A DNA stretch of 64,000 nt from CAVSWT01 sp963746735 (GTDB lineage Bacteria > Bacteroidota > Ignavibacteria > Ignavibacteriales > Ignavibacteriaceae). The notes under the pieces were generated by a model. The model did no database searches. It was not told the DNA's origin and was given only the letters and a program-made list of their open reading frames with translations. Below, piece by piece: positions 9,117 to 18,900 of the stretch (the first letter of the stretch is position 1; every line of letters begins with the position of its first letter). The position numbers were made by a program, and so were the translations under genes. Where the stretch lies: NCBI GenBank assembly GCA_963746735.1, contig CAVVCO010000016.1, forward strand, positions 124,001-188,000. Reading direction: 5' to 3'.

Positions 9117-9761
9117 TTGAAAAACTTATTACGAATAGCTTTAATCCTTTCCATCATTACTGTTGGCTATAATATAGTTGAAGGAATAGTTTCTGTAGCA
9201 TTTGGTTATTCAGATGAAACTTTAGCTTTATTTGGATTTGGAGTTGACAGTTTTGTTGAAGTTGTTTCAGGATTAGGAATTCTTCATATGGTTTTAAGAA
9301 TGAAGAACTCTAATGTAATTGAAAGAGACAAATTTGAAAAAACTGCTTTACGAATAACTGGAGTGAGTTTTTATATTTTAACTGCGGGACTAATATTTGG
9401 CTCAATTTTGAGTATCATTTACAATGTAAAACCGGAAACTACACTTGCTGGAATTATTGTTTCCTTAATTTCAATTGTAACAATGTACTACTTAATGAAT
9501 GCGAAATTAAAGGTCGGAAAAGCTCTCAACTCAGATGCAATTATTTCGGACGCCAATTGCACAAAAACTTGTTTTTATCTCTCTTTTATTCTTTTAGGTG
9601 CAAGCGGACTTTATGAAATATTTAAAATCAGTTACTTTGATATTTTAGGTTCACTTGGAATTGCATACTATGCATTTAAAGAAGGGAAGGAAGCATTCGA
9701 GAAAATTAAATCGGGCAATTTGGCTTGTTCATGTGAAAACCATGTGGAAAAAGCAAGTTAA
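9117..9761 (+). CDS. CDF-like cation transporter, short form
   Basis: A 214-residue membrane protein of about six helices with cation-diffusion-facilitator features: GFGVDSFVE in helix 2 and SDAIISDANCTKTC in helix 5, where acidic residues and cysteines would bind metal. The C-terminal cytoplasmic metal domain of full-length CDF proteins is missing, replaced by a short Cys-His tail (CSCENH). It probably exports a divalent metal from the cytosol. The start codon is TTG. It stands alone. The match to a short 'cation transporter' family is from pattern memory. Confidence 0.72.
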   Translation: MKNLLRIALILSIITVGYNIVEGIVSVAFGYSDETLALFGFGVDSFVEVVSGLGILHMVLRMKNSNVIERDKFEKTALRITGVSFYILTAGLIFGSILSIIYNVKPETTLAGIIVSLISIVTMYYLMNAKLKVGKALNSDAIISDANCTKTCFYLSFILLGASGLYEIFKISYFDILGSLGIAYYAFKEGKEAFEKIKSGNLACSCENHVEKAS

Positions 9762-10026
9762 TTTTATACTCATTTAATTCTGATCAATTCTATAAATTTA
9801 ATATCGATTTGTTTCATTCTTCATACACACAAAGCTCATCTACGAATTTATTTTTTCATTTTTACAAACATTAAATGCTTACAGATTAGTGATTTATGAA
9901 GATTTGTATACATTATGATTCGATTTGTCTTTGACGTTTGTTAAAATCTGAAATCCTTCATAAACTCATATTTATTAAAAAATTTTTATTGAAATCAATC
10001 TTGCATTAACCTAAATTAGTGCCTCA

Positions 10027-10894
10027 ATGAAAAAAATTTATTTTACTAAAATGAGTGGCGCGGGTAACGATTTCATCGTAATCGATAGAAATCGTAATAT
10101 CGAGTTTGAGCTTAATCCCGCAGAAATTAAGAGTTTATGCCATCGTAGAAATGGTATTGGAGCGGATGGACTAATATACTATTTATGATTCTGATAAATA
10201 TGATTTTGTAATGGAATATTATAATGCCGATGGTTCAACTGGAAGTCTTTGCGGAAATGGAGCTCGGTGTGCAATTAAATTTGCTAATGACACTAATCGA
10301 TTAAATTTCGGTAAAGCTAAATTTATTTCTAATGGAGAAAATTATCTTGGAGATGTAATTTCGGAAGAGCTCATCCGATTTTGCTTAAATCCGCCGAAAC
10401 AATTGAAGGTTAATTTCAAAATTAAAGCAGGCGGACAATTAATTAATTCATCTTTTATTAATACAGGTTCACCGCATGTAGTAATTAAGATTGATGATGT
10501 ATTGCAAGATGTAAAAAATATTTCATCTGTCTACAGAAATATAGATGAGTTTCCTGTTTTTAATTTGGGACGAGAAATAAGATATCATAATGATTTTTCT
10601 CCTTCAGGCACTAATGTAAATTTTATTCAAATTAGTGATGGTAAAATTAATATTAGAACTTATGAAAGAGGAGTGGAGGATGAAACTCTTGCTTGCGGCA
10701 CCGGTTCGGTAGCAGCCGCATATTTGAGTTATTTAAATTATAATTTAAAGCCGCCTATCAAACTATTAACAAGAGGCGGTGATGAGTTGGTAGTTAATTT
10801 TAAATTAGTTGAAAATGAAGTTAGCGGGATGTCATTAACAGGTCCCGCGAAGTCAATTTATAATGGAGAATTTTTTCTTAACAAGTTTCTATAA
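10027..10894 (+). CDS. dapF: Diaminopimelate epimerase, frameshifted
   Basis: Converts LL- to meso-diaminopimelate for lysine and peptidoglycan synthesis. The reading starts at ATG 10027 (MKKIYFTKMSGAGNDF) and holds through GIGADGLI, then hits stops. It resumes one frame over at YDSDKYDFVMEYYNADGS. Dropping one base between 10174 and 10185 joins the two parts into a protein of about 288 residues, normal for the family. Both catalytic cysteines are present, in GSLCGNGARC and LACGTGS. Because the enzyme is usually essential, the lesion is probably a sequence error. Confidence 0.9.
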
Positions 10895-10908
10895 ATAATG
10901 GAGAACAA

Positions 10909-11211
10909 ATGGCTAAAGTAATATTTTCAATACAATATGAAATAAATAACGATAAAAGAAGCGAATATATTTCCACGGCAAGAGAATTAAAAACTCTTTT
11001 AAAAGCAGAGGGCCTGGAAAATTATTCTATTTATGAAGTTAAAGGTAAAAAAAATCATTTCCAGGAAGTTTACTTATTTACCTCTGAAGAAGCTTATGAA
11101 AATTTTGATGATAATCAGAATGAACGAATCAATATACTTATAAATAAGATTAGTGAAATGACAATAGATAATTCTTCAAGATATTCAACACTTATTGAGG
11201 CCGTTGAATAA
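10909..11211 (+). CDS. Small alpha/beta protein, possibly dimeric-barrel fold
   Basis: A 100-residue soluble protein that follows dapF by 14 bases, with GGAGAA before its ATG. The order strand (KVIFSIQYEI), helix (RSEYISTARELKTLL), strand (YSIYEVKGKKNHFQEVYLF), helix resembles NIPSNAP or antibiotic-monooxygenase-like ferredoxin-fold dimers. That comparison rests only on predicted pattern. It may be co-transcribed with dapF; the electron transfer genes begin 61 bp further on. No specific function can be given. Confidence 0.55.
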   Translation: MAKVIFSIQYEINNDKRSEYISTARELKTLLKAEGLENYSIYEVKGKKNHFQEVYLFTSEEAYENFDDNQNERINILINKISEMTIDNSSRYSTLIEAVE

Positions 11212-11272
11212 GGTATAAGATTTTAGTTCATTGAATTATTGTTAAACATTAAAGAATAATTAGTAGAACCTA

Positions 11273-12145
11273 ATGAACAAAACGCTTCATCGTATTTATA
11301 TAATATTATTTTTTGTGGTTGGTATTGGTGTTACACTACTACTTGCTGTTAACGGGTATCAATATTACCGTGCGCCTCTTGAAGAAAGAGTATTTCTTGC
11401 CCAGCATACGGCTCTAAAACCAAGTGGATTGTGGGGACATGGATTTGGCATCATTGGCTCCTTGATGATGATCGTAGGCGTTGCAATTTACATGATTAGG
11501 AAAAGAACAAAATTTATGAATTTCGGCTTTCTGAAACATTGGCTGGAATTTCATATTTTTTTATGTACTGTCGGGCCAATCCTTGTTCTTTATCATACAG
11601 CTTTTAAATTTGGCGGAATTGTTGCCGTTAGCTTTTGGAGTATGGTTGCAGTTGTTTTAAGCGGTGTGGTTGGAAGATTTCTATACGTGCAAATACCGCA
11701 TACAATTCAAGGTAAGGTTTTAAGCATAAAAGAACTTGATACTATGAGCGAAGATTTAACCAATAAATTGAGGCTGGATTATAAAGTAGGTGATAATGTT
11801 ATTTCAAAACTTAATGAGTTGCAATCATTTCAAAAATATAAAAACATCACATTGACTCAAAGCATAGTAGCTGTCTTTAAAGATTCGTTTGCAATCAGAT
11901 CTGTTTTGAAAGTTTTGAAAAATAATATGAAGTTATTGGGATATTCAAAATCACAAATGAAAGAGATAATTAAAATTTCAAAAGCAAAATTAATTTTAAC
12001 TAGAAGAATTGGATTGTTAAGAGTGACACAAAAGCTTTTCAAATATTGGCACATTGTACATCTTCCATTTGCAATTACAATGTTTATTATTATGTTAGTT
12101 CACATTGTTGTTACTATTACATTTGGATATAAATGGATATTCTAG
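11273..12145 (+). CDS. Membrane di-heme b-type cytochrome, likely quinol-linked
   Basis: A 290-residue inner-membrane protein with about five hydrophobic segments. Two helices each carry a histidine pair spaced H-x13-H: His94/His108 in the third helix and His263/His277 in the last. This is the classic arrangement for two b hemes stacked across the membrane, as in cytochrome b of bc complexes. A soluble helical loop of about 110 residues separates the two halves. It is the first gene of the cytochrome operon and is followed 13 bases later by a TPR protein. The inferred role is to pass electrons from menaquinol, or from the flavoprotein partner, to periplasmic cytochromes. I know of no name for the family. 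Confidence 0.75.
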   Translation: MNKTLHRIYIILFFVVGIGVTLLLAVNGYQYYRAPLEERVFLAQHTALKPSGLWGHGFGIIGSLMMIVGVAIYMIRKRTKFMNFGFLKHWLEFHIFLCTVGPILVLYHTAFKFGGIVAVSFWSMVAVVLSGVVGRFLYVQIPHTIQGKVLSIKELDTMSEDLTNKLRLDYKVGDNVISKLNELQSFQKYKNITLTQSIVAVFKDSFAIRSVLKVLKNNMKLLGYSKSQMKEIIKISKAKLILTRRIGLLRVTQKLFKYWHIVHLPFAITMFIIMLVHIVVTITFGYKWIF

Positions 12146-12158
12146 GAGCCAATAATAA

Positions 12159-12770
12159 ATGAAAATTAAACCAGCATATATATATTCAGCTATTGCTATT
12201 GCCGCAATTATTTTTTTAGTAATTGTTTCACAAGAAAATGATACATCAACAGATATTATTAAAACAAATACTTCTGCAACAAGCGGTCAAATGCCGAAGG
12301 ATGATATACACAAAAGTATGCAAGCCCCAGGATCTGAAGCTCCCAATAAAGAAAATGTAAGCAGTGCCTACAAACATCAAATTGAAATGCTTGACAAAGA
12401 AATAAAAGAGAATCCGAATGATACTTTAAAATTGAGGCAATATGCAGATCTTTTAACTGCTGGCCATAAGGGTAAAGATGCTATCCAATATTATGAAAGA
12501 ATTCTTAAAATTGATCCTACTAGAAGAGATATTTATTTTGATTTAACATTTGTATACTACGGTGAGCAAAATTTTGATAAAGCAGAAGAGTTAACAAAAA
12601 AAGTTCTTAGCTTAAATTCAAAAGATTACCAGGCTTTATATAATTTAGGGGCCATTTCTATTGCTAAGGGAGACAAACAAAAAGGGAAGAATATTTGGGA
12701 GAATCTCATCAAAGAATTTCCAAATTCTGAAGCAGCCAGCCAGGCAAAATCCTCGTTAGAAAAACTGTAA
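12159..12770 (+). CDS. Membrane-anchored TPR protein of the cytochrome operon
   Basis: A 203-residue protein with an N-terminal helix (about 7-24) that could be an uncleaved anchor, a Ser/Thr/Lys-rich linker, and then at least three tetratricopeptide repeats (from about residue 75, for example ALYNLGAISIAKGDKQKG). The repeats would face the periplasm. TPR proteins next to cytochrome genes often act in heme delivery or complex assembly, as in CcmI/NrfG-type systems, so an assembly role for the multiheme cytochromes is plausible. It lies between the b-type cytochrome and the iron-sulfur flavoprotein genes. Confidence 0.75.
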   Translation: MKIKPAYIYSAIAIAAIIFLVIVSQENDTSTDIIKTNTSATSGQMPKDDIHKSMQAPGSEAPNKENVSSAYKHQIEMLDKEIKENPNDTLKLRQYADLLTAGHKGKDAIQYYERILKIDPTRRDIYFDLTFVYYGEQNFDKAEELTKKVLSLNSKDYQALYNLGAISIAKGDKQKGKNIWENLIKEFPNSEAASQAKSSLEKL

Positions 12771-12947
12771 TATATTTCTACACACTAAGTAATAAAACGA
12801 ATTATTTTCGTTCAGATATACTTTTTTTACCTATAATTGGGTAATGAATTTTAATAATTTTTGAAAAAAATGACTTTTGCGTTGGCTTTATTATTGCTAC
12901 TTAGCAACAATTAATAATTAAAGACCAATTTAAATTCATCGTATTTC

Positions 12948-14279
12948 ATGGAAATATATTTAGAAAATATTATTGCATATGTTGTTGTATTGAGTATTGC
13001 TCTATCAATTCTCTTTTTCTACCTTCGCAATAAACGCACTAATTATAAAACCGTATCACAAAAAATTGAAAAAGCAATTGAACTTGGTTTTTACGAGCCG
13101 GTTACTTTGCATCCAGAAATCGATCCTGAAAAATGCATTGGCAGCGGTGCATGTGTTGCCGCCTGCCCTGAACACGATATTCTTGGAATTGTGCATGGAC
13201 ATGCAAAAACTATAAATGCTTCAAGGTGTGTTGGACACGGGGCTTGTTTTCATGCTTGTCCTATGGAAGCAATTACGCTTGTAATCGGTACAGCAAAAAG
13301 AGGCGTTGATTTGCCGCATATTAGTCCAGAGTTTGAAACTAATGTCCCTGGATTATTTATTGCAGGTGAATTAGGCGGAATGGGATTAATTAAAAATGCA
13401 GTTGAACAGGGAAAGCAAGCCGTAGAATTCATTATTAAAAAAGTACAAAAATCTAGATCAGCAAAATATGATTTAATAATAGTTGGTGCAGGGCCGGCAG
13501 GTATTTCAGCAACATTAACTGCGGCTCAAAACAATCTTAAGTTTTTAACAATTGAACAGGAAAGTCTTGGCGGAACGGTATATAATTTTCCTCGCGCAAA
13601 AATAGTTATGACCTCGCCAATGGAATTGCCGCTTCATGGAAAAGTGAAACTTGCAGAAACATCCAAATCAGAACTTCTTGAACTATGGACAGAAGTTCTC
13701 GGCAAAAATAAAATCGCAATCAATGAACAGGAAAAAGTTGAATCAATTGAAAAAGTAGATAACCACTTTGTTGTTAAAACCAATAAAGATACTTATACGT
13801 CTGACTCGGTTTTATTATCAATTGGCAGACGGGGTTCTCCACGAAAATTAAATGTTCCAGGTGAAGAAAAAGAAAAAGTATACTATAAGTTATTGGAACC
13901 GGAACTAGTTCATAATCTAAAAATACTTGTAGTCGGCGGCGGAGATTCTGCAATTGAATCGGCGCTTTTACTTGCAGATGAAAACAATGAAGTAACAATT
14001 TCTTATCGTAGCAATTCATTTTCAAGGCTTAAACCCAAGAATTTAGAAAGAATAACAAGCGCAAACCAGTCGAAAAAAATAAAAATCGTTTATAATTCGG
14101 GTGTTAAAGAAATAACTGATACTAAAGTAATTCTAACTAAAAATGATTCTGATACTGAAGTAGAAATAAAAAATGATCTGGTATACATTTTTGCCGGTGG
14201 AGAATTGCCTACTCAATTCTTAGAAAAAATTGGAATTCAAATCACTAAAAAGTTCGGTGAAGTAGTTTTAAAACATTAA
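12948..14279 (+). CDS. Membrane-anchored iron-sulfur/FAD pyridine-nucleotide oxidoreductase
   Basis: 443 residues. A transmembrane helix (8-26) precedes a double ferredoxin-like domain with Cys63/69/73 and Cys94/100/104; the position that is normally the second Cys of each CxxCxxC is Ser66 and His97. Next comes a segment typical of flavoprotein C-termini (NVPGLFIAGELGG, 132-144). Then come an FAD site (GAGPAG, 180-185) and an NAD(P) site (VVGGGDSA). The flavin part resembles YpdA/thioredoxin-reductase-like enzymes, but the VPGLFIAG module lies before rather than after the nucleotide folds. It probably moves electrons between NAD(P)H and the b-type cytochrome or quinones. It lies 41 bp upstream of the 20-heme cytochrome. 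Confidence 0.82.
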   Translation: MEIYLENIIAYVVVLSIALSILFFYLRNKRTNYKTVSQKIEKAIELGFYEPVTLHPEIDPEKCIGSGACVAACPEHDILGIVHGHAKTINASRCVGHGACFHACPMEAITLVIGTAKRGVDLPHISPEFETNVPGLFIAGELGGMGLIKNAVEQGKQAVEFIIKKVQKSRSAKYDLIIVGAGPAGISATLTAAQNNLKFLTIEQESLGGTVYNFPRAKIVMTSPMELPLHGKVKLAETSKSELLELWTEVLGKNKIAINEQEKVESIEKVDNHFVVKTNKDTYTSDSVLLSIGRRGSPRKLNVPGEEKEKVYYKLLEPELVHNLKILVVGGGDSAIESALLLADENNEVTISYRSNSFSRLKPKNLERITSANQSKKIKIVYNSGVKEITDTKVILTKNDSDTEVEIKNDLVYIFAGGELPTQFLEKIGIQITKKFGEVVLKH

Positions 14280-14320
14280 CCAAGTGTTTTTATTCATAGA
14301 AATCATCCAGGGAAGGTTAG

Positions 14321-15922
14321 TTGAGCAAATATTTCTGTCTTAAATCTATCTTGTTGTTTTTGCTTTTGCAATCAACTACTCTTTTAGCACAAATTTCACC
14401 TGGAGATTTAACCTCTGCACATGCAAAACTTGAAGGAATGAGCAATTGTACAAAATGCCATGTGCTTGGAGAAAAAGTTGAAAATACCAAATGTTTAGAT
14501 TGTCATACAGAAATTAAAACGCTAATTAATTTAAACAGAGGTTTTCATTCTACTGAAGAAGTTCAAAAAAAAGAATGCCGTAGCTGCCACAGCGAACATA
14601 ACGGAAGAAATTTTAGAATTGTAAACTTTCAACCCAAAGGATTTGATCATTCAAAAGCAAAATTCGAATTAAAAGGAAAACATGCAACTCTTAAATGTGA
14701 AGAATGCCATCAAGAGAAATTTATTAAATATGATACTGATAAAAAAAGGAAAGGGACTTATTTAGGATTAGAAACAACTTGCATTTCATGTCATGAAGAT
14801 GTGCATCAAAAAACATTAGGTGATAACTGTCAATCTTGCCATGGAAATGATTCTTTTAAGCCGGCAGTAAATTTTAACCATGACAGTGCAAAATATAAAT
14901 TGACAGGTGAACATATACAGGTGGAATGTAATAAGTGTCACGTAAAAGAAAAAAAGAATGGAAAAGATTTTCAAAAATTTACTGGTATTAATTTTACAAG
15001 CTGTGAATCGTGTCATGAAGATATTCATAAAGGTAAATTCGGGAAGGATTGTCAAAGCTGTCATAACACATCTTCATTTAAGAGCATTAACAATGGATCA
15101 TTTAATCATGACAAAACAAATTTCCCTTTAGTTGGTAAACACAGAATAGTTAATTGCAAGGATTGTCATAAACGCGGAATTAAATATAAGCTTAAGTATA
15201 AAAAATGCACTGATTGTCACGAAGATTATCACAAAGGCGAATTTAAAGTGAAAAACGTATTGAGAGATTGTAAAGAGTGTCATAATGAATATGGATTCCA
15301 GCCATCTCTTTTTACTATTGAAAAACATAACCAATTAAAATTCACATTAAGCGGTGGTCATCTTGCTACCCCTTGTGAATCTTGTCATCATAAAAACAAA
15401 GATTGGCATTTTAAAAATATCGGTGAGAAATGTATTGATTGTCATAAAAATGTTCATGGAAGTGAAATAACAAAAGAATTTATGCCTGATAACGATTGCA
15501 CTAAATGCCATAAAACTGATGGCTGGAGAAATATCAGTTTTGATCACGATAAAACAAAATTCAAGCTGCTTGGAAAGCACAAGAATGTCAATTGCGATGA
15601 CTGTCATAGAAACAAAAATGAAATAGTTGAGCAAAGCTATGCATACAAATTTGTTTCTTTAAAATCTGACTGCGAAGGATGTCATAAAGATATTCATTTT
15701 GGTCAATTTATTATTGACGGAAAAACTGATTGTGCAAAATGTCATTCTTTTAATGACTGGAAGCCTGAAAAATTTGATCATGATAAGACAAGATTTTCTT
15801 TGGCTGGTGCTCATCAAAAGTTAAAGTGCGCTGCTTGTCATAAGCAGGTAACGGAGAATGGAAATACATTTATCAAATTTAAATTAGAAGATTTCAAATG
15901 CGCTTTTTGTCATTCATCTTAA
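14321..15922 (+). CDS. 20-heme periplasmic c-type cytochrome
   Basis: 533 residues with a signal peptide (to about residue 24, LLAQ-IS) and 20 CxxCH motifs by my count. Many extra histidines (FDH, GKH, DVHQ) could serve as sixth ligands. Repeating FDHSKAKFELKGKH-like segments alternate with CxxCH pairs, the cytochrome c3/c7-like 'doubled CxxCH' style. The start is TTG, behind GGGAAGG. The last CxxCH lies two residues from the end, and the gene overlaps the next by 25 bases. It probably carries electrons across the periplasm to the giant cytochrome and barrel. Confidence 0.93.
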   Translation: MSKYFCLKSILLFLLLQSTTLLAQISPGDLTSAHAKLEGMSNCTKCHVLGEKVENTKCLDCHTEIKTLINLNRGFHSTEEVQKKECRSCHSEHNGRNFRIVNFQPKGFDHSKAKFELKGKHATLKCEECHQEKFIKYDTDKKRKGTYLGLETTCISCHEDVHQKTLGDNCQSCHGNDSFKPAVNFNHDSAKYKLTGEHIQVECNKCHVKEKKNGKDFQKFTGINFTSCESCHEDIHKGKFGKDCQSCHNTSSFKSINNGSFNHDKTNFPLVGKHRIVNCKDCHKRGIKYKLKYKKCTDCHEDYHKGEFKVKNVLRDCKECHNEYGFQPSLFTIEKHNQLKFTLSGGHLATPCESCHHKNKDWHFKNIGEKCIDCHKNVHGSEITKEFMPDNDCTKCHKTDGWRNISFDHDKTKFKLLGKHKNVNCDDCHRNKNEIVEQSYAYKFVSLKSDCEGCHKDIHFGQFIIDGKTDCAKCHSFNDWKPEKFDHDKTRFSLAGAHQKLKCAACHKQVTENGNTFIKFKLEDFKCAFCHSS

Positions 15923-18900
15923 TATTCTTATCAATCGGTGTATTGGTAAAAGGGCAATCACCTCACGGAAGTGATTTTGATTTGGATTGTTCAAACTGCC
16001 ATCAGGAGGAAACGTGGAAGGTAAATATTCTTAAAGTTAAGTTTGATCATAGTCAAACAGGATTCAAACTGGTTGGCCAGCATAAAACGGTTAATTGCAA
16101 GTCCTGCCATGAGAGTCTTGTTTTTAAAGATGCTGCAAAGAATACAACTTGTTTTTCGTGTCATAAAGATGTTCATCAAAACAGCGTTGGTTTTGATTGC
16201 GCAAAATGCCATTCTCCTGAAACCTGGTCGGTAAAAAATATAAATGAATTGCATCAAATGAGCCGCTTCCCTTTGTTAGGGATGCATATGAACGCAGATT
16301 GTATTTCATGCCATAAACAATTTTCATCTTTGAATTTCACTCCATCCGGAATTGCATGCTATGATTGTCATGCTAAAGAATTTAAAAGCACAGTTAATCC
16401 AAATCACGTAGCTTCAGGGTTTTCTACTGATTGTCAAGATTGCCATAGTATAACAGCAAGTAATTGGGCCGCTGGAACTTTCGCACACGATTTTTTCCCG
16501 TTAGTTGGCGGACATAAAATTTCAAATTGTTTTGCATGTCATGCTCAAGGTAGTGACTTTAAAGGATTATCGACTGATTGTTATTCTTGCCATAAAAAAG
16601 ATTTTGAAGCAACTACAAACCCAAACCATGTAAAAGAAAAATTCTCTACTGATTGTAAATCATGTCATAATATTACATCTTTTATTCCATCAACATTCAA
16701 CCACAATAACACAAATTTCCCATTAACCGGGAAACATGTTAGTGTTTCTTGTGGTGATTGTCATACTTCAGGTTATACAGCTATTTCAACTGATTGTTAT
16801 TCATGTCATAAAAAAGATTATGATGCGACCACAGATCCAAATCATTTAACAGGTAAGTTCCCAACTGATTGTACACAATGTCATACAACTTCCGGATGGG
16901 CGTCATCAAACTTTGATCATAGTAAAACTAATTTCCCGCTAACAGGTGCTCATCAAACTGTTGATTGCGCAAGCTGTCATCAAAACGGATATGCAGGAAC
17001 ATCAACTGAATGTGCAAGCTGTCATCAAACAAATTATAACAATACAACGAATCCGAATCATAAATCGTTATCATTGTCAACAGATTGTAAAACATGCCAT
17101 ACAACCCAGTCTGGATGGAAACCGGCAACATTTCCGGTACATAATCAATTCTATGAATTGCTTGGTGCTCATGCTTCAATCGCCACTGATTGTGCAAGCT
17201 GCCATAACGGAAATTATACAACCACACCAAATCAATGCGTTGGATGCCATCAAGCGAATTACGATAATACAACTGATCCTCCACATAAATCAAGCGGATT
17301 CTCAACAGATTGTGTAAGCTGTCATAGCCAAACAGCATGGAAGCCGGCAACATTTGACCATGATAATCAGTATTTCCCGATATACAGTGGTGCACACAAT
17401 GGCAAATGGAATAACTGCAGTGACTGTCATACAAACCAGAGTAATTATGCAATCTTCTCATGTATAACTTGTCATGAACACAATAAGTCCACAACAGACG
17501 GACAGCATAACGGAATAAGCGGGTATGTATATGAAAGCGGTGCATGTTTCAGCTGTCATCCAAAAGGCAGTTCAGATGGTGCATTTAACCATGCGACATC
17601 TAACTTCCCGTTAACCGGGGCACATCAAAGTGTAGATTGCGCAAGCTGTCATCAAAATGGATATGCAGGAACTTCGATGGATTGTGTAAGTTGTCATCAG
17701 GCGAATTATAATAACACAACTAATCCGAATCATAAAACATTATCGATATCCACAGATTGTAAATCATGCCATACGACGGATGCAGGCTGGAAACCGGCAA
17801 AGTTTCCTCAGCATTCAACAGTATTCGAATTAACCGGAGCTCATGCAACGATAGCCAATGATTGTGCAAGCTGTCATAATGGAAATTACTCAACTACGCC
17901 AAATCAATGTGTAGGCTGTCATCAAACAAATTATAACAATACAACAAATCCGAATCATAAAACATTATCATTATCGACGGATTGTAAAACATGCCATACC
18001 ACCCAGCCTGGATGGAAACCGGCAACATTCCCGGTACATAATCAATTCTATGAATTGCTTGGTGCTCATGCTTCAATCGCCAATGATTGTGCAAGCTGCC
18101 ATAACGGAAATTATACAACCACACCAAATCAATGCGTTGGATGCCATCAAGCGAATTACGATAATACAACAGATCCTCCACATAAATCAAGCGGATTCTC
18201 AACAGATTGTGTAAGCTGTCATAGCCAAACAGCATGGAAGCCGGCAACATTTGACCATGATAATCAGTATTTCCCGATATACAGTGGTGCACACAATGGC
18301 AAATGGAATAACTGCAGTGACTGTCATACAAACCAGAGTAATTATGCAATCTTCTCATGTATAACTTGTCATGAACACAATAAGTCCACAACAGACGGAC
18401 AGCATAACGGAATAAGCGGGTATGTATATGAAAGCGGTGCATGTTTCAGCTGTCATCCAAAAGGCAGTTCAGATGGTGCATTTAACCATGCGACATCTAA
18501 TTTTCCGTTAACCGGGGCACATCAAAGTGTAGATTGCGCAAGCTGTCATCAAAATGGATATGCAGGAACTTCTATGGATTGTGTAAGTTGTCATCAGGCG
18601 AATTATAATAACACAACTAATCCGAATCATAAAACATTATCGATATCCACAGATTGTAAATCATGCCATACGACGGATGCAGGCTGGAAACCGGCAAAGT
18701 TTCCTCAGCATTCAACAGTATTCGAATTAACCGGAGCTCATGCAACGATAGCCAATGATTGTGCAAGCTGCCATAATGGAAATTACTCAACTACGCCAAA
18801 TCAATGTGTAGGCTGTCATCAAACAAATTATAACAATACAACTAATCCGAATCATAAAACATTATCATTATCGACGGATTGTAAAACATGCCATACAACC

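Noticed and set aside
12997..13215. 72-codon plus frame within the flavoprotein gene
   Set aside because: An out-of-frame shadow of clear Fe-S coding sequence.
16928..18442. Long minus-strand frames inside the giant cytochrome
   Set aside because: They mirror the tandem repeats of the plus-strand gene and have no ribosome sites or family features.
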